Origin: CAZAGD01 sp964484485
Lineage (GTDB): Bacteria; Desulfobacterota; SM23-61
DNA: 64,000 nt
Assembly (NCBI GenBank): GCA_964484485.1
Contig: CAZAGD010000065.1
Span: forward strand, 7,902 to 71,901
Reading direction: 5' to 3'
Positions within the stretch are counted from its first letter, which is position 1. Each line of letters starts with the position of its first letter. Positions 49,485 to 58,123 of the stretch are shown piece after piece. The notes beneath the pieces are model-generated. The model worked only from the letters and a program-made list of their open reading frames with translations. It had not been told where the DNA came from and did not search any database. A program made the translations under genes and the position numbers.

Positions 49485-50924
49485 ATGAAAAGGGAAAAAA
49501 GTTTTCACATGGATCCCGATGAATTTCGCCGGTGGGGATATGCCGTAATAGACTGGATTGCTGATTACTATAAACGCGTCGAGTCGCTACCGGTCTTATC
49601 TCAAGTTCAACCGGGTGAGATTCGCGCTAAACTCCCTCCTCATCCCCCGCGACAAGGCGAACCATTTTCCCAAATTCTGGCGGATCTGGAGCAGATCATT
49701 CTACCCGGGATTACCCATTGGCAGTCCCCTAAATTTTTTGCCTATTTCCCAGCTAATTCCTCTGGGCCTTCTGTATTAGGGGAACTCTTGGCTGCAGGCT
49801 TGGGAGTACAAGGAATGCTCTGGTCAACGAGTCCGGCTTGCACAGAGTTGGAAACACATGTATTAGATTGGTTAGTTGATCTTTTGGATTTGCCCCAAAA
49901 ATTTAAATCCTCCAAAAGTGGGGGTGGAGTAATCCAAGATTCAGCTTCCAGCGCGGCTCTTTGCGCTATCTTAGCGGCGCGCGAGCGGGCCACCAATTAT
50001 TTGACTAATGAACGAGGATACACCGGAAAGCTGATCGCCTATGCTTCTACCCAAACCCATTCTTCCATTGAGAAAGGGGTGAAGATCGCGGGGATAGGTA
50101 GGGAAAATTTACGTTTAATAGATGTGGATAAAAATTTTGCTATGCGCCCCGATTTGTTAGCCGGGCAGATTAAAAAAGATCGAGAAGCAGGTTTGCTTCC
50201 TTTCTTTGTTTGTGCTACGGTAGGGACTACTTCCTCTAATGCCCTTGACCCCCTGGCGGAAATTGGGCCCATATGTCAGCAAGAAGGGCTTTGGTTGCAT
50301 GTGGATGGCGCCATGGCTGGGACGGCAGCCCTTTGCCCAGAATTTCGCTACATCCATGCCGGCTTGGAATTCGCGGATAGCTATTGTTTTAACCCGCATA
50401 AATGGATGTTTACTAATTTTGATTGTGATTGTTTCTTCGTTGTCGATCGCCAAATTTTGATCAAGGCTTTCAGTATTCTTCCGGAATATTTGCGTAACCG
50501 AGCGTCCGAAAGTGGAACAGTATTTGATTATCGAGACTGGCAAATTCCTTTAGGAAGGCGTTTTCGCGCCCTGAAACTATGGTTTGTTATCCGTCACTAC
50601 GGCGTGGAAGGATTACAATATCATATTCGTCGGCACGTGGCCTTAGCCCAGGAGTTCGCCCAATGGGTCAGAGAAGATGAGCGTTTTGAGTTAGTGGTCC
50701 CTCCGCCTTTGAATTTAGTGTGCTTCCGGCATAAAGGGGGAGATATCCTAAACGAAAGGATTCTGAATCAAATAAACAAAAGTGGGGATTTATTTTTGAC
50801 CCATACAAAGTTAAACGAGAAAATTACTTTACGCCTGTGTGTAGGGCAAACCTACACCGAAGCTCGTCATGTGCGGGCGGCCTGGGAAAAGATTTCCCAA
50901 GTGGCTAATGATTTAGAAAAATAA
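49485..50924 (+). CDS. PLP-dependent amino-acid decarboxylase (group II, aromatic-L-amino-acid type)
   Basis: A 479-residue fold-type I decarboxylase. Visible residues are His192 (stacks on PLP, in STQTHSS), Asp274 in HVDGAMAG and the Schiff-base Lys306 in NPHKWM. The overall layout (DEFRRWGYAVIDWIADYY at the N-terminus, SPKFFAYFPANSSGPSVLGE) follows aromatic-L-amino-acid/tyrosine decarboxylases. The usual HVDAAYAG reads HVDGAMAG, which may change substrate choice. It converts an aromatic or related amino acid to its amine and CO2. An AAAGGGA site precedes the ATG. Confidence 0.9.
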   Translation: MKREKSFHMDPDEFRRWGYAVIDWIADYYKRVESLPVLSQVQPGEIRAKLPPHPPRQGEPFSQILADLEQIILPGITHWQSPKFFAYFPANSSGPSVLGELLAAGLGVQGMLWSTSPACTELETHVLDWLVDLLDLPQKFKSSKSGGGVIQDSASSAALCAILAARERATNYLTNERGYTGKLIAYASTQTHSSIEKGVKIAGIGRENLRLIDVDKNFAMRPDLLAGQIKKDREAGLLPFFVCATVGTTSSNALDPLAEIGPICQQEGLWLHVDGAMAGTAALCPEFRYIHAGLEFADSYCFNPHKWMFTNFDCDCFFVVDRQILIKAFSILPEYLRNRASESGTVFDYRDWQIPLGRRFRALKLWFVIRHYGVEGLQYHIRRHVALAQEFAQWVREDERFELVVPPPLNLVCFRHKGGDILNERILNQINKSGDLFLTHTKLNEKITLRLCVGQTYTEARHVRAAWEKISQVANDLEK

Positions 50925-50936
50925 TAGATTCCCTAA

Positions 50937-51476
50937 CTAATCAAAATTAAAATCGACGGCAATTTTAATAATTTTGCTGGCGGGCAAATTTAAGATTTTT
51001 TTAACCCCTGTTCGCCGCGATATCTCTTTTATAATTTTTTCAATTTTTTGCGCCGTTGGCGCAATCAAGGTAAACCAAATATTATAATCTCCTGCCCGTT
51101 CATAATTATGGGTTACGCCGGGATAGGAATTAACTACTTCAATAAATTTCGGCAATTTCGCCATCGGTACTTTGGCCGCGCAAAGAGTGGAAGTAAAGCC
51201 CATAGCGCGGGCACTAAAACTGGCTCCCATCCGGCGAATAATGCCGGCAGCATGCATCCTCTGCACACGAGCAAAAATTTCCTTTTCTTTCAACTTTAAT
51301 TTGCGAGCTAAAGCTAAATAAGGGCGGTGGGTTATGGGAAAATTTCTCTGGATTTCCTTAAGGATGAGCCGATCTTTTTGATCCAGAGTTAACCCTGGAT
51401 CCACCGCAGATTCTTTCTTTCTTTCCATCTTTGTCTTTTCTTTTAGCTTACGCAAATCAGTCCTTGATCGCGCCAT
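50937..51476 (-). CDS. Siroheme decarboxylase AhbB-like / Lrp-AsnC-family protein
   Basis: A 179-residue protein: a winged-helix part (about 30-95) then an Lrp-like RAM domain with PGVTHNYERAGDYNIWFTLIAP, the signature of siroheme decarboxylase subunits (AhbA/AhbB, NirD/G/H/L). These remove acetate side chains from siroheme in the alternative haem (Ahb) or haem d1 pathway of anaerobes. Only one subunit gene is present; a partner would be elsewhere. The ATG at 51476 has a GGGAG site and overlaps the radical SAM gene by 34 bases. A longer frame to 51545 and an inner Met at 51428 are alternatives. Confidence 0.8.
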   Translation of the reverse strand: MARSRTDLRKLKEKTKMERKKESAVDPGLTLDQKDRLILKEIQRNFPITHRPYLALARKLKLKEKEIFARVQRMHAAGIIRRMGASFSARAMGFTSTLCAAKVPMAKLPKFIEVVNSYPGVTHNYERAGDYNIWFTLIAPTAQKIEKIIKEISRRTGVKKILNLPASKIIKIAVDFNFD

Positions 51477-52681
51477 TTGATAATCTCCCATGCCAAAACT
51501 TCCTGTTCTTTCCACCAACCATCTAATTTCTTTTTCTTTTCCCAATCTATTAAAGTATTTTTAGTCTGGTCATCTATGAGAGAAGGCTCTTTTAAAAAAA
51601 GGGGCGTACCGGGCAAAGGAAGAAAAGAATGAGCGTGAATCTTTGCCCCATACTCTTCAATCATGCGGGCAGCCAAATTTAAAGAAAGGAGACGATCAGT
51701 GCTACTCTCCTCCGGAAATCCAAAAATAAAATCAACATGAGGTGAAAAGCCTGCTTGACAAATTAACCTGACAGCTTCTAAAGCTCTTTCCGCAGTGTGT
51801 CCCCGATGCAGTTTTTGTAGTAAAGCATTACTTCCGGATTGCCCTCCTAAAACAATAGTGCGGTTATGACAAAATTTTTTAATGAGCTCCAGAACCTCCT
51901 TGGAGACCCAGTCTGGCCTTACTTCGGCGGGGAAAGAGCCGAAGTTAATCTTAGTATACCCAGCCTCTTGGCAAGCAGTAAACAGTTCTTTTAGGGCTGT
52001 TAAATTCGGTTGATGATCTTCTTTGGCTCCATAAGCCAAAGCGTTGGGCGATATGAAGGAGCAGCGTTGGTAACCATAGGTGGCTGCCTTTTGCAATTGT
52101 TGACTAAGGTTATCTAAATTTCTATGGCGCAGTGAATTTCCAAATATTCGAGGGGTCTGACAAAATGTGCAGCCATACGGGCAGCCGCGCGTAATTTCCA
52201 AGGGAGCAAAAAAATTTTCTTCGCTATAGAAAGGAGGGAAAGAAGGAACACACCATCCTTTTTTCTTGGGACGAACGATCCTTTCTGTTGGCAAACGTCC
52301 GGCAAAAAATTGCTCCACAAAATCCGGCCAGGTCTCCTCTGCTTCCCCCCAAAAAACGAAATCGAACCCTAATTTTAAAGTCCCTTGGGGATCAGCAGTA
52401 GCATGCGGACCGCCAGCAATAATGGTGATCTCATCCCGAAAATTTTTCCGCAAATCTTCTATCTCTTCCTCGACTTTCATTAACCAAGGAGTCATAAAAG
52501 AATATCCAATCAAGGTTATCTTAGGTAGTATTTTTTCTTTTATATCTTTCAGAGATTCTGCGGTCGTAATTTTTATTTTTCTGGTCCAGCCTCTTTCCTC
52601 CAGTCCCCCCATGAGGGTTGGTAGAGTATATCTATTCTCTCTTGTCCTCCGCAAGATCAAGGTTGGTTTTTCTACTTTCAT
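51443..52681 (-). CDS. B12-binding-domain radical SAM protein (MJ_1487-like)
   Basis: A 412-residue protein. The N-terminal part (about 1-130) resembles a cobalamin-binding fold (LIGYSFMTPW, IIAGGPHATADP). The radical SAM core carries Cys167, Cys171 and Cys174 in RGCPYGCTFC for the 4Fe-4S cluster. GGQSGSNALLQKLHRGHT and VDFIFGFPEES follow, and the C-terminus includes SFLPLPGTPL as in the MJ_1487-type family. The reaction is unknown. It overlaps the AhbB-like gene downstream, so both are probably made together; a role in tetrapyrrole or related cofactor chemistry is a guess. Confidence 0.85.
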   Translation of the reverse strand: MKVEKPTLILRRTRENRYTLPTLMGGLEERGWTRKIKITTAESLKDIKEKILPKITLIGYSFMTPWLMKVEEEIEDLRKNFRDEITIIAGGPHATADPQGTLKLGFDFVFWGEAEETWPDFVEQFFAGRLPTERIVRPKKKGWCVPSFPPFYSEENFFAPLEITRGCPYGCTFCQTPRIFGNSLRHRNLDNLSQQLQKAATYGYQRCSFISPNALAYGAKEDHQPNLTALKELFTACQEAGYTKINFGSFPAEVRPDWVSKEVLELIKKFCHNRTIVLGGQSGSNALLQKLHRGHTAERALEAVRLICQAGFSPHVDFIFGFPEESSTDRLLSLNLAARMIEEYGAKIHAHSFLPLPGTPLFLKEPSLIDDQTKNTLIDWEKKKKLDGWWKEQEVLAWEIIKWRDQGLICVS

Positions 52682-52922
52682 GACCTATATTTTATCTTTT
52701 GGACCTGCCCTCTTGTCAAAGTAAAATTAAATGAGTTCCTTCATCTCCCGTTGGAAGTGATTTTGAACTAAGAGCATAAAGCTACCTTATGATCCCGAGA
52801 GTGGACCTCCTTGCCTCTTGGGCGACTAAGATTTAGATAAATAGTTAAGTTGGTCCAGGTTAAAAGAAATCTCTGAAAAATCTTTTTAAAAAATTTGTAG
52901 GTCAACTCTTTATAAACCGCTT

Positions 52923-53000
52923 GAGGTAAGGGACAAGCCCTTACCCTACAAATTTATTGGCCAGATGTTTTTTGTAGGGTAATCCCTTGTGGCCTACCGA
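52923..53000. repeat. Diverged family B-type double hairpin
   Basis: GGTAAGGGACAAGCCCTTACCC and TGTAGGGTAATCCCTTGTGG form nested hairpins with the same plan as the family B core, but the sequence is diverged and no ends are visible. Positions 52682-52922 hold nothing recognised. Confidence 0.5.
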
Positions 53001-53131
53001 ATGAATATTAATGGGGAACAATTCCTTATCCTTAGCTCATGTGTCCGTATCTTCCAAGATGGCTCTTTACCTCACTCTCCCGTGCCAGAGTGTAGTTTAT
53101 AATCACATTTTTCAAAGGTCTCTTAAAATTA

Positions 53132-53250
53132 CTAACCGTCTAACAGTTTTAATATTTCTCGCCAGCAGGAAACAGGCGGGAGGGGGAGAGGCGAGCCTCT
53201 CTTCCTCCCGCCTGAATTAAGCTGAAATTTAAAAAATGATCGACGGTCAG
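53132..53250. mobile_element. MITE-like element, family A copy 2, with 9-bp target duplication
   Basis: A 119-base element with ends CTAACCGTCTAACAGTTTTA (left) and the complement of CTGACCGTCGATCATTTTTT (right). TTAAAATTA occurs directly outside both ends (53123-53131 and 53251-53259), a perfect 9-bp direct repeat different from that of copy 1. The internal stem is CAGGCGGGAGG (53173-53183) with CCTCCCGCCTG (53204-53214). Confidence 0.78.
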
Positions 53251-53262
53251 TTAAAATTACTC

Positions 53263-53289
53263 TTGACAGCTTTGCTAGTAAGATATAAT
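53263..53289 (+). promoter_or_regulatory. Predicted promoter of pal
   Basis: Perfect TTGACA at 53263-53268 and perfect TATAAT at 53284-53289, with a short 15-base spacer. The family A end GACGGTCAG stops 12 bases upstream of the -35 box. Confidence 0.55.
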
Positions 53290-53336
53290 CTCAATTTATT
53301 GCATAAATCTTTTGGGTCAGGAAGAGGTCTGGAAGA

Positions 53337-53987
53337 ATGAAAAGAGGGATGATAATTTTTTTAGCAGTCATTTTTTGGGCATCTGTTTTAAATTTTGGTT
53401 GCAGCCAAAAAGTGATGCGCTCCGAAGAAACACCTTACCCCATCTCTCACCAGGAACCCCCAAAAGATACCAGACTTGCGCCGAAAGCAGTTACGCCCAG
53501 CCCACCACCTTCTTTTACCGCACCTGATATAGAAAAACAACGGAAAGATAAACCTTTAAAGGAGGAGACACTGGGAGCTCAGCCTTCCGCACCTCCACTC
53601 CTTAAAGAAGAATTAAAAAAAGAGAAAGAAACCCGCGAGGCAGCTCTAACCAGCATAGAATTAAAATCAATCTTTTTTGATTTTGACCAGGCCGTCATCA
53701 GGGAAGATCAAAAAGAAGTCATGTTGCAAAATGCACAATGGCTCAAAGCTCATCCCCAGGTGCGAGTAAGAATTGAAGGAAACTGTGACGAAAGAGGAAC
53801 AGCAGAATATAACTTAGCCTTAGGGCAGAGAAGAGCAGAAGCGGTAAAGGAATTTTTAGAAGGGCTGGGAATTGCTCCTACACGCATGCAAACAATTAGC
53901 TATGGCTTTGAACGTCCTTTAGACCCCGGTCATAATGAAGAAGCTTGGGCCAAAAATCGGCGAGTTGACTTTACTATTCTTAAATAA
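53337..53987 (+). CDS. pal: Peptidoglycan-associated lipoprotein (Pal/OmpA C-terminal domain)
   Basis: A 216-residue outer-membrane lipoprotein that binds peptidoglycan and belongs to the Tol-Pal system. A lipoprotein signal ends at Cys22 (LNFGC). A Pro/Lys/Glu-rich linker (about 25-105) spans the periplasm. The OmpA-like domain (about 108-216) shows IFFDFDQAVIREDQ, IEGNCDERGTAEYNLALGQRRA and the C-terminal NRRVDFTI. The linker is longer than in E. coli Pal. No tolB is adjacent; an HU gene follows by 71 bases. Confidence 0.93.
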   Translation: MKRGMIIFLAVIFWASVLNFGCSQKVMRSEETPYPISHQEPPKDTRLAPKAVTPSPPPSFTAPDIEKQRKDKPLKEETLGAQPSAPPLLKEELKKEKETREAALTSIELKSIFFDFDQAVIREDQKEVMLQNAQWLKAHPQVRVRIEGNCDERGTAEYNLALGQRRAEAVKEFLEGLGIAPTRMQTISYGFERPLDPGHNEEAWAKNRRVDFTILK

Positions 53988-54058
53988 AGAGGTTGAAGAA
54001 AAGTCTTAAATTGTGGAGGCAAATTTTTTAATCATAAACCAGAAAGGAGGAAAATTTT

Positions 54059-54346
54059 ATGCCCATGACAAAAGCCCAGATTGTAAGTTATTTAGCAGAG
54101 AAAACTGGAGTAGCCAAAAAGCAAGCCGCGGCAATTCTTGATGAGCTTGCTGGCCTGGCGGCCAAAGTGATCAAAAAAGGTGATAAACTTGCTCTTCCTG
54201 GATTTGTAACTGTAAAAGTGCAAAACCGCAAAGCGCGGATGGGTAGAAATCCGCAGACCGGGGAACCAATAAAGATTCCGGCGAAAAAAGTGGTGAAAGC
54301 CGTCCCCGCTGCTGCCTTAAAGTCAATATTAGCTCCCAAAAAATAA
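54059..54346 (+). CDS. HU/IHF family DNA-binding protein
   Basis: A 95-residue nucleoid protein. The DNA-binding arm GRNPQTGEPIKIPAKK and LPGFVTVKVQNRKARMG are conserved. It binds and bends DNA as a dimer. The start at 54059 follows an AAAGGAGGA site; an ATG two codons later is also possible. The Ala/Lys-rich tail (VVKAVPAAALKSILAPKK) is typical of the deltaproteobacterial HU variants. A good terminator follows. Confidence 0.95.
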   Translation: MPMTKAQIVSYLAEKTGVAKKQAAAILDELAGLAAKVIKKGDKLALPGFVTVKVQNRKARMGRNPQTGEPIKIPAKKVVKAVPAAALKSILAPKK

Positions 54347-54376
54347 AATTTATTTTTCCGCTATTTTTATAACAGA

Positions 54377-54428
54377 CTTGGGCCAGAAGAGGCGAATTTT
54401 ATATGCCCTTCTGGCTCAAGATTTTTTT
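54377..54428 (+). terminator. Rho-independent terminator after the HU gene
   Basis: CTTGGGCCAGAAGAGGC (54377-54393) pairs with GCCCTTCTGGCTCAAG (54405-54420) with two small mismatches, and ATTTTTTT follows. It closes the pal-HU transcript. Confidence 0.85.
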
Positions 54429-54453
54429 AAACTTCTGGAGGAGAAAATTTGCT

Positions 54454-54903
54454 TTAACTCCTCTTGATCATAAGCGTCTTGTACCCCGATTGGACTACTA
54501 CCTCTCCTTCTTTTTTTATGATTTGTAAAAAGAGCTTAATTATCCCCCTATCTGGTTTGCTCTTACTGGGAATCTTTTCTACTACTTTAGCTTTTACATA
54601 AATAGTCTCACCAAAAAATAAGGGGGCCTCAAATTTCCACGAATCGATACCTAAAAAAGCAATTGCGGTGCCCTCCAGATATCCGGTGCGGAACAGTAAA
54701 CCATGGGAAATAGCCAACCCTAACAATCCATGGACAATCCTTTGTCCAAATTGACTATTTTTCATAAAAGCTTCACTGGTATGTAGTTCATTATAATCTC
54801 CGCTCATAGCTGCAAACATGACTACATCCGTCTCCGTAACAGTTCTACTGGGAGTAATAAATTCTTCATTTAGCTGCCATTCATCAAATAATTTTCCAGT
54901 CAT
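54454..54903 (-). CDS. MaoC-like (R)-specific enoyl-CoA hydratase/dehydratase
   Basis: A 149-residue hot-dog-fold protein. The hydratase-2 motif is present as GDYNELHTSEAFMKNSQFGQRIVHGLL (about 35-61), with the Asp/Asn-His pair that hydrates trans-2-enoyl-CoA. It would act after the acyl-CoA dehydrogenase encoded upstream on the same strand (acd-etfB1-etfA1-maoC), as one beta-oxidation step with R-stereochemistry. The 97-base gap to etfA1 leaves cotranscription probable but not proven. Confidence 0.88.
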   Translation of the reverse strand: MTGKLFDEWQLNEEFITPSRTVTETDVVMFAAMSGDYNELHTSEAFMKNSQFGQRIVHGLLGLAISHGLLFRTGYLEGTAIAFLGIDSWKFEAPLFFGETIYVKAKVVEKIPSKSKPDRGIIKLFLQIIKKEGEVVVQSGYKTLMIKRS

Positions 54904-55000
54904 AACTTAATCTCCTTAATATTTTGCTTTATATTATCACCATCAAGATTTTAAGCGTTTGGCCTCCCTAAAGCAATTTTTTAAAAAAATTAACCTAAAC

Positions 55001-56002
55001 TTATTTTCTCTTTTCTAAGGCGGCAATTAATTTCGGCAGAATTTGGCGAAAATCAGCCACTATACCCAAGTCAGCATTCTGGAAAATGGCCGCTTTAGGA
55101 TCATTATTTATGGCAATTATAGTCTTGGCCTCTTGAATACCAACCACATGCTGAATAACGCCCGATATGCCCACCCCAATATATAACTTGGGCCGAATAG
55201 TTTTCCCGCTTTGGCCGATCATCTGTTCTTCCCTTATCCACCCCTCATCTAAGGGTGGACGTGTTCCTCCTACAGTTCCCTGTAAGACTTCAGCTAACCG
55301 TTCGACTAGTTTCCAATCTTCTCGATTACCGATACCTGCTCCCCCGGCTACAACTATTTCTGCTTCTTCTAATGAACAAGTAAATTCCTTAGCCCGCTCA
55401 ACTTTAAGGACCTTCTGGCGTAAATCGGCGGGGTTTAATTCCACAGGTACCTCTTCGATTACAGGAGTTTTTTCATGCCCAATTGCTCGACGGTAGACTC
55501 CAGGACGCACGGTAGCCATCTGGGGAAGATGACGCGGACAAAGAATAGTGGCCATCACTTGGCCGCCAAAAGCAGGCACCACTTGTTTGAGTTTCCCTTT
55601 TTCATCAATATCCAATTGCGTACAATGAGCTGAAAGTCCCGTACGAACGCGCGCCGCCAGCCTGGCCGCCAAATCTGATCCCACAGTAGTAGCCGGCAAA
55701 AGAAATACTTCTGGCCTTTTTTTCATAATTAACTGACTGATAACTCTGGTATAAGGAAGGGTTAAATAGTTTTCTAAACAGGGATGATCGGCTAATAAAA
55801 CTTTTTCTACCCCAAACGAGAAAAGAGAATAAGCCAAATCTCTTATCTTATGCCCCAGAAGAATAGCTATAATCTCTGCTTGATCCAGTTTCTGCGCCAG
55901 AAAACCGGCAGCCTGCAGAAGTTCAAAAGAAACTTCCGCAATACAACCCTCTTGTTGTTCTATAAAAACCCAGATTTCTTTTTTCGCCTGCAGATCTTTC
56001 AT
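55001..56002 (-). CDS. etfA: Electron transfer flavoprotein alpha subunit, copy 1
   Basis: A 333-residue ETF alpha subunit binding FAD. The C-terminal FAD domain shows VGGTRPPLDEGWI, GQSGKTIRPKLYIGVGISGVIQHV, IAINNDPKAAIFQNADLGIV. It pairs with EtfB1 (56038-56829) and presumably accepts electrons from the acyl-CoA dehydrogenase in the same operon. It differs from copy 2 in several usually constant places (TRPPLD versus SRAAVD), so the two ETFs are not recent duplicates. Confidence 0.94.
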   Translation of the reverse strand: MKDLQAKKEIWVFIEQQEGCIAEVSFELLQAAGFLAQKLDQAEIIAILLGHKIRDLAYSLFSFGVEKVLLADHPCLENYLTLPYTRVISQLIMKKRPEVFLLPATTVGSDLAARLAARVRTGLSAHCTQLDIDEKGKLKQVVPAFGGQVMATILCPRHLPQMATVRPGVYRRAIGHEKTPVIEEVPVELNPADLRQKVLKVERAKEFTCSLEEAEIVVAGGAGIGNREDWKLVERLAEVLQGTVGGTRPPLDEGWIREEQMIGQSGKTIRPKLYIGVGISGVIQHVVGIQEAKTIIAINNDPKAAIFQNADLGIVADFRQILPKLIAALEKRK

Positions 56003-56037
56003 TTTTCTCGTCCTTCACCCAACTCTTTCCTTTCATT

Positions 56038-56829
56038 TTAGCCAATGGCCTGCCTTATCTTTTGGATGACTTCGGCAATTAACTCGTCTGGCTCCCCTTG
56101 GAGAATTACTCCTTTTCTTTTCATTTCCGGCATAAATATTTCCCCCGTCTGCGTGGGGGAACCAGAGAATCCAACTTCCTCTGGCTTTATCCCTAACTCG
56201 CTAGCTCCCCAAATTGTCAGGGGCTTGTTCTCTGCCTCTAAGACGCCCATAAGAGAGATGAATCGGGGAGTGTTTATTTCTCGAGCCACGGTGATTAGGG
56301 CCGGCAAGGAAGTCTCTAATATTCGGCAGCCGCCCTCCATCAAGCTCCGCGTATATAAAGCTCCTTCTTCTGTAAATTCTATGGCTACGGTGCGGGTAAT
56401 ATGGGGAATGTCCAAAAATTCAGCTAACTGGGGACCCACATGGCCGGTAGATCCGTCTAAGCTCCATTCCCCGCAAATAATTAGGTCAAATTTGCCGATC
56501 TTTTTAATAGCTTTACTGAGCGCATAAGAAGTGGCCCAGGTATCAGATCCCGCAAAGGCGCGGTCGCTCAATAAATAAGCTTCATCCGCCCCCATAGCCA
56601 AAGTTTCCACTAAATTATCTCTCGCCCCTAGGGGGGCCATGGCTATGGTTCTAACTTTACCGCCATATTTTTCTTTAAGACGCAAACCTTCTTCCAAGGC
56701 TCGCTTATCCAAAGGCCCCAGAACACTGGGAATGCCCTCCCGCCGCAAAGCTTTGGTTATCGGATCCAATTGGATGCGCTCCCAGAATTTTGGGTCTGGG
56801 GCCGGTTTTACACAGACAACAATATCCAT
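56038..56829 (-). CDS. etfB: Electron transfer flavoprotein beta subunit, copy 1
   Basis: A 263-residue beta subunit with the nucleotide pocket CGEWSLDGSTGHVGPQLAEFLDIPHIT. The loop that docks ETF to dehydrogenases, NEPRYASLPGIMKAKKK-like in copy 2, is NTPRFISLMGVLEAENK here, so this copy may serve a different partner. It lies 89 bases after the acyl-CoA dehydrogenase gene and 35 bases before etfA1. A GGCGGAG site precedes the ATG. Confidence 0.93.
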   Translation of the reverse strand: MDIVVCVKPAPDPKFWERIQLDPITKALRREGIPSVLGPLDKRALEEGLRLKEKYGGKVRTIAMAPLGARDNLVETLAMGADEAYLLSDRAFAGSDTWATSYALSKAIKKIGKFDLIICGEWSLDGSTGHVGPQLAEFLDIPHITRTVAIEFTEEGALYTRSLMEGGCRILETSLPALITVAREINTPRFISLMGVLEAENKPLTIWGASELGIKPEEVGFSGSPTQTGEIFMPEMKRKGVILQGEPDELIAEVIQKIRQAIG

Positions 56830-56918
56830 TATTATTTTCTCCGCCTCAAGCGATTTTTTAACTTGGGGAGGCCGAGTCGAAACAATGCTCTAACCCAGCC
56901 TCTGCGCCAAGACCTCTT

Positions 56919-58061
56919 TTATTTAAATGAGGTAAGGGCTTTCCGAGCCATTATAATCCGCTGAATTTCTGAAGTTCCCGCCGAAGCAATTAAAATTTCC
57001 GCATCTCGATAGTACCTTTGCACTGGGTATTCCATCATATAACCATAGCCACCGTGAATATCTACGGCCTTTTTCGCGCAACGTACAGCAGCTTCAGTAG
57101 CATAGAATTTGGCTAAAGCCATTTCTGTATCACAACGCAACTTTTGATCACGTAGCCAAGCAGCCCGGTAACAAAGTAAGCGGCTGGCTTCTAAATCAAC
57201 ATAAATATCAGAAATCAACCATTGAATTCCTTGATGCTGACTTATAGGCTTGCCGCCTAAGATCCGTTCATTGGCAAACTTTACGGAAGCTTCTAAACAT
57301 GCCTGAATGAGCCCTAAACCACATCCGGCCATGCCGGCGCGGCCTACTTCGCTAATTCCGGCCATACATATTTTTAAGCCATCACCTTCGTTGCCTAAAA
57401 GGTTGGCGCGGGGAACAAGACAATTCTCCATGACGATCTCGCCCGTATTACATCCATGGAGACCAAATTTCTTCTCTTTACGCCCCACTTTAAAACCGGG
57501 GAAGGATTTTTCGACTAAGAAGGCGCTAAATCCCTTAGGGCCTTCTCCAGTCTTCGCCATAATGGTTATGGTATCCGCCACATGTCCGTGAGTGATAAAA
57601 CATTTTCGTCCGTTTAATACATAATGATCGCCTTCAAGTTTAGCCGTGCTCTGAATTCCGGTAGGATCTGATCCACCAGTGGCTTCAGTAACCGCGATAG
57701 TGGCCAAGCGTTCGCCCTTGGCCAGACTGGGCAAATATTTTTTCTTTTGCTCCTCATTGGCAAAATCTGTAAGCGGAGCAATGCCTAAATGAAAAATCTG
57801 CATGGCCATGCCAATGGAGGCAGAAACCCGGGCTAATTCCTCGATCATGATCATCCGCGCTAAGTTGCCCAGGTTTGTTCCACCATACTCTTTGGGAATC
57901 ATTATGCCCATATAGAGCTGCTTGCCCATCTCCCGGTAAAGATCCCAAGGAACTTCATCAGTTTCTTCCATATGGGGAATGCGCGGAGCGACAGCCCCCT
58001 CAGCAAATTCTCTAATGCTCTTGCGCAATAATTCTAATTGGGGTGATAATTGGAAATCCAT
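56919..58061 (-). CDS. Acyl-CoA dehydrogenase with Ala at the usual catalytic Glu position
   Basis: A 380-residue flavoprotein of the acyl-CoA dehydrogenase family: TEATGGSDPTGIQSTA (flavin/substrate loop), GRKCFITHGHVAD, and HGGYGYMMEYPVQRYYRDAEI. In most members the base is the Glu of YEGTSEIQR near the C-terminus. Here the segment is SAGTSEIQR, with Ala361. Isovaleryl- and long-chain-type enzymes use a Glu on another helix, but the corresponding residue seems to be Gly, with a Glu two residues earlier (SEVGR). Substrate class is therefore open. A strong AAGGAGG site and a good promoter lie upstream; etfB1 and etfA1 follow. Confidence 0.93.
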   Translation of the reverse strand: MDFQLSPQLELLRKSIREFAEGAVAPRIPHMEETDEVPWDLYREMGKQLYMGIMIPKEYGGTNLGNLARMIMIEELARVSASIGMAMQIFHLGIAPLTDFANEEQKKKYLPSLAKGERLATIAVTEATGGSDPTGIQSTAKLEGDHYVLNGRKCFITHGHVADTITIMAKTGEGPKGFSAFLVEKSFPGFKVGRKEKKFGLHGCNTGEIVMENCLVPRANLLGNEGDGLKICMAGISEVGRAGMAGCGLGLIQACLEASVKFANERILGGKPISQHQGIQWLISDIYVDLEASRLLCYRAAWLRDQKLRCDTEMALAKFYATEAAVRCAKKAVDIHGGYGYMMEYPVQRYYRDAEILIASAGTSEIQRIIMARKALTSFK

Positions 58062-58123
58062 TTGGTCCTCCTTTATAATTTTTTTCAGAGAAAAATTTTC
58101 TTCTTCTTGGAAAATGAATTAAA

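Noticed and set aside
53011..53220. 69-codon open frame on the plus strand
   Set aside because: It covers intergenic DNA and most of family A copy 2, without a ribosome-binding site or family resemblance.
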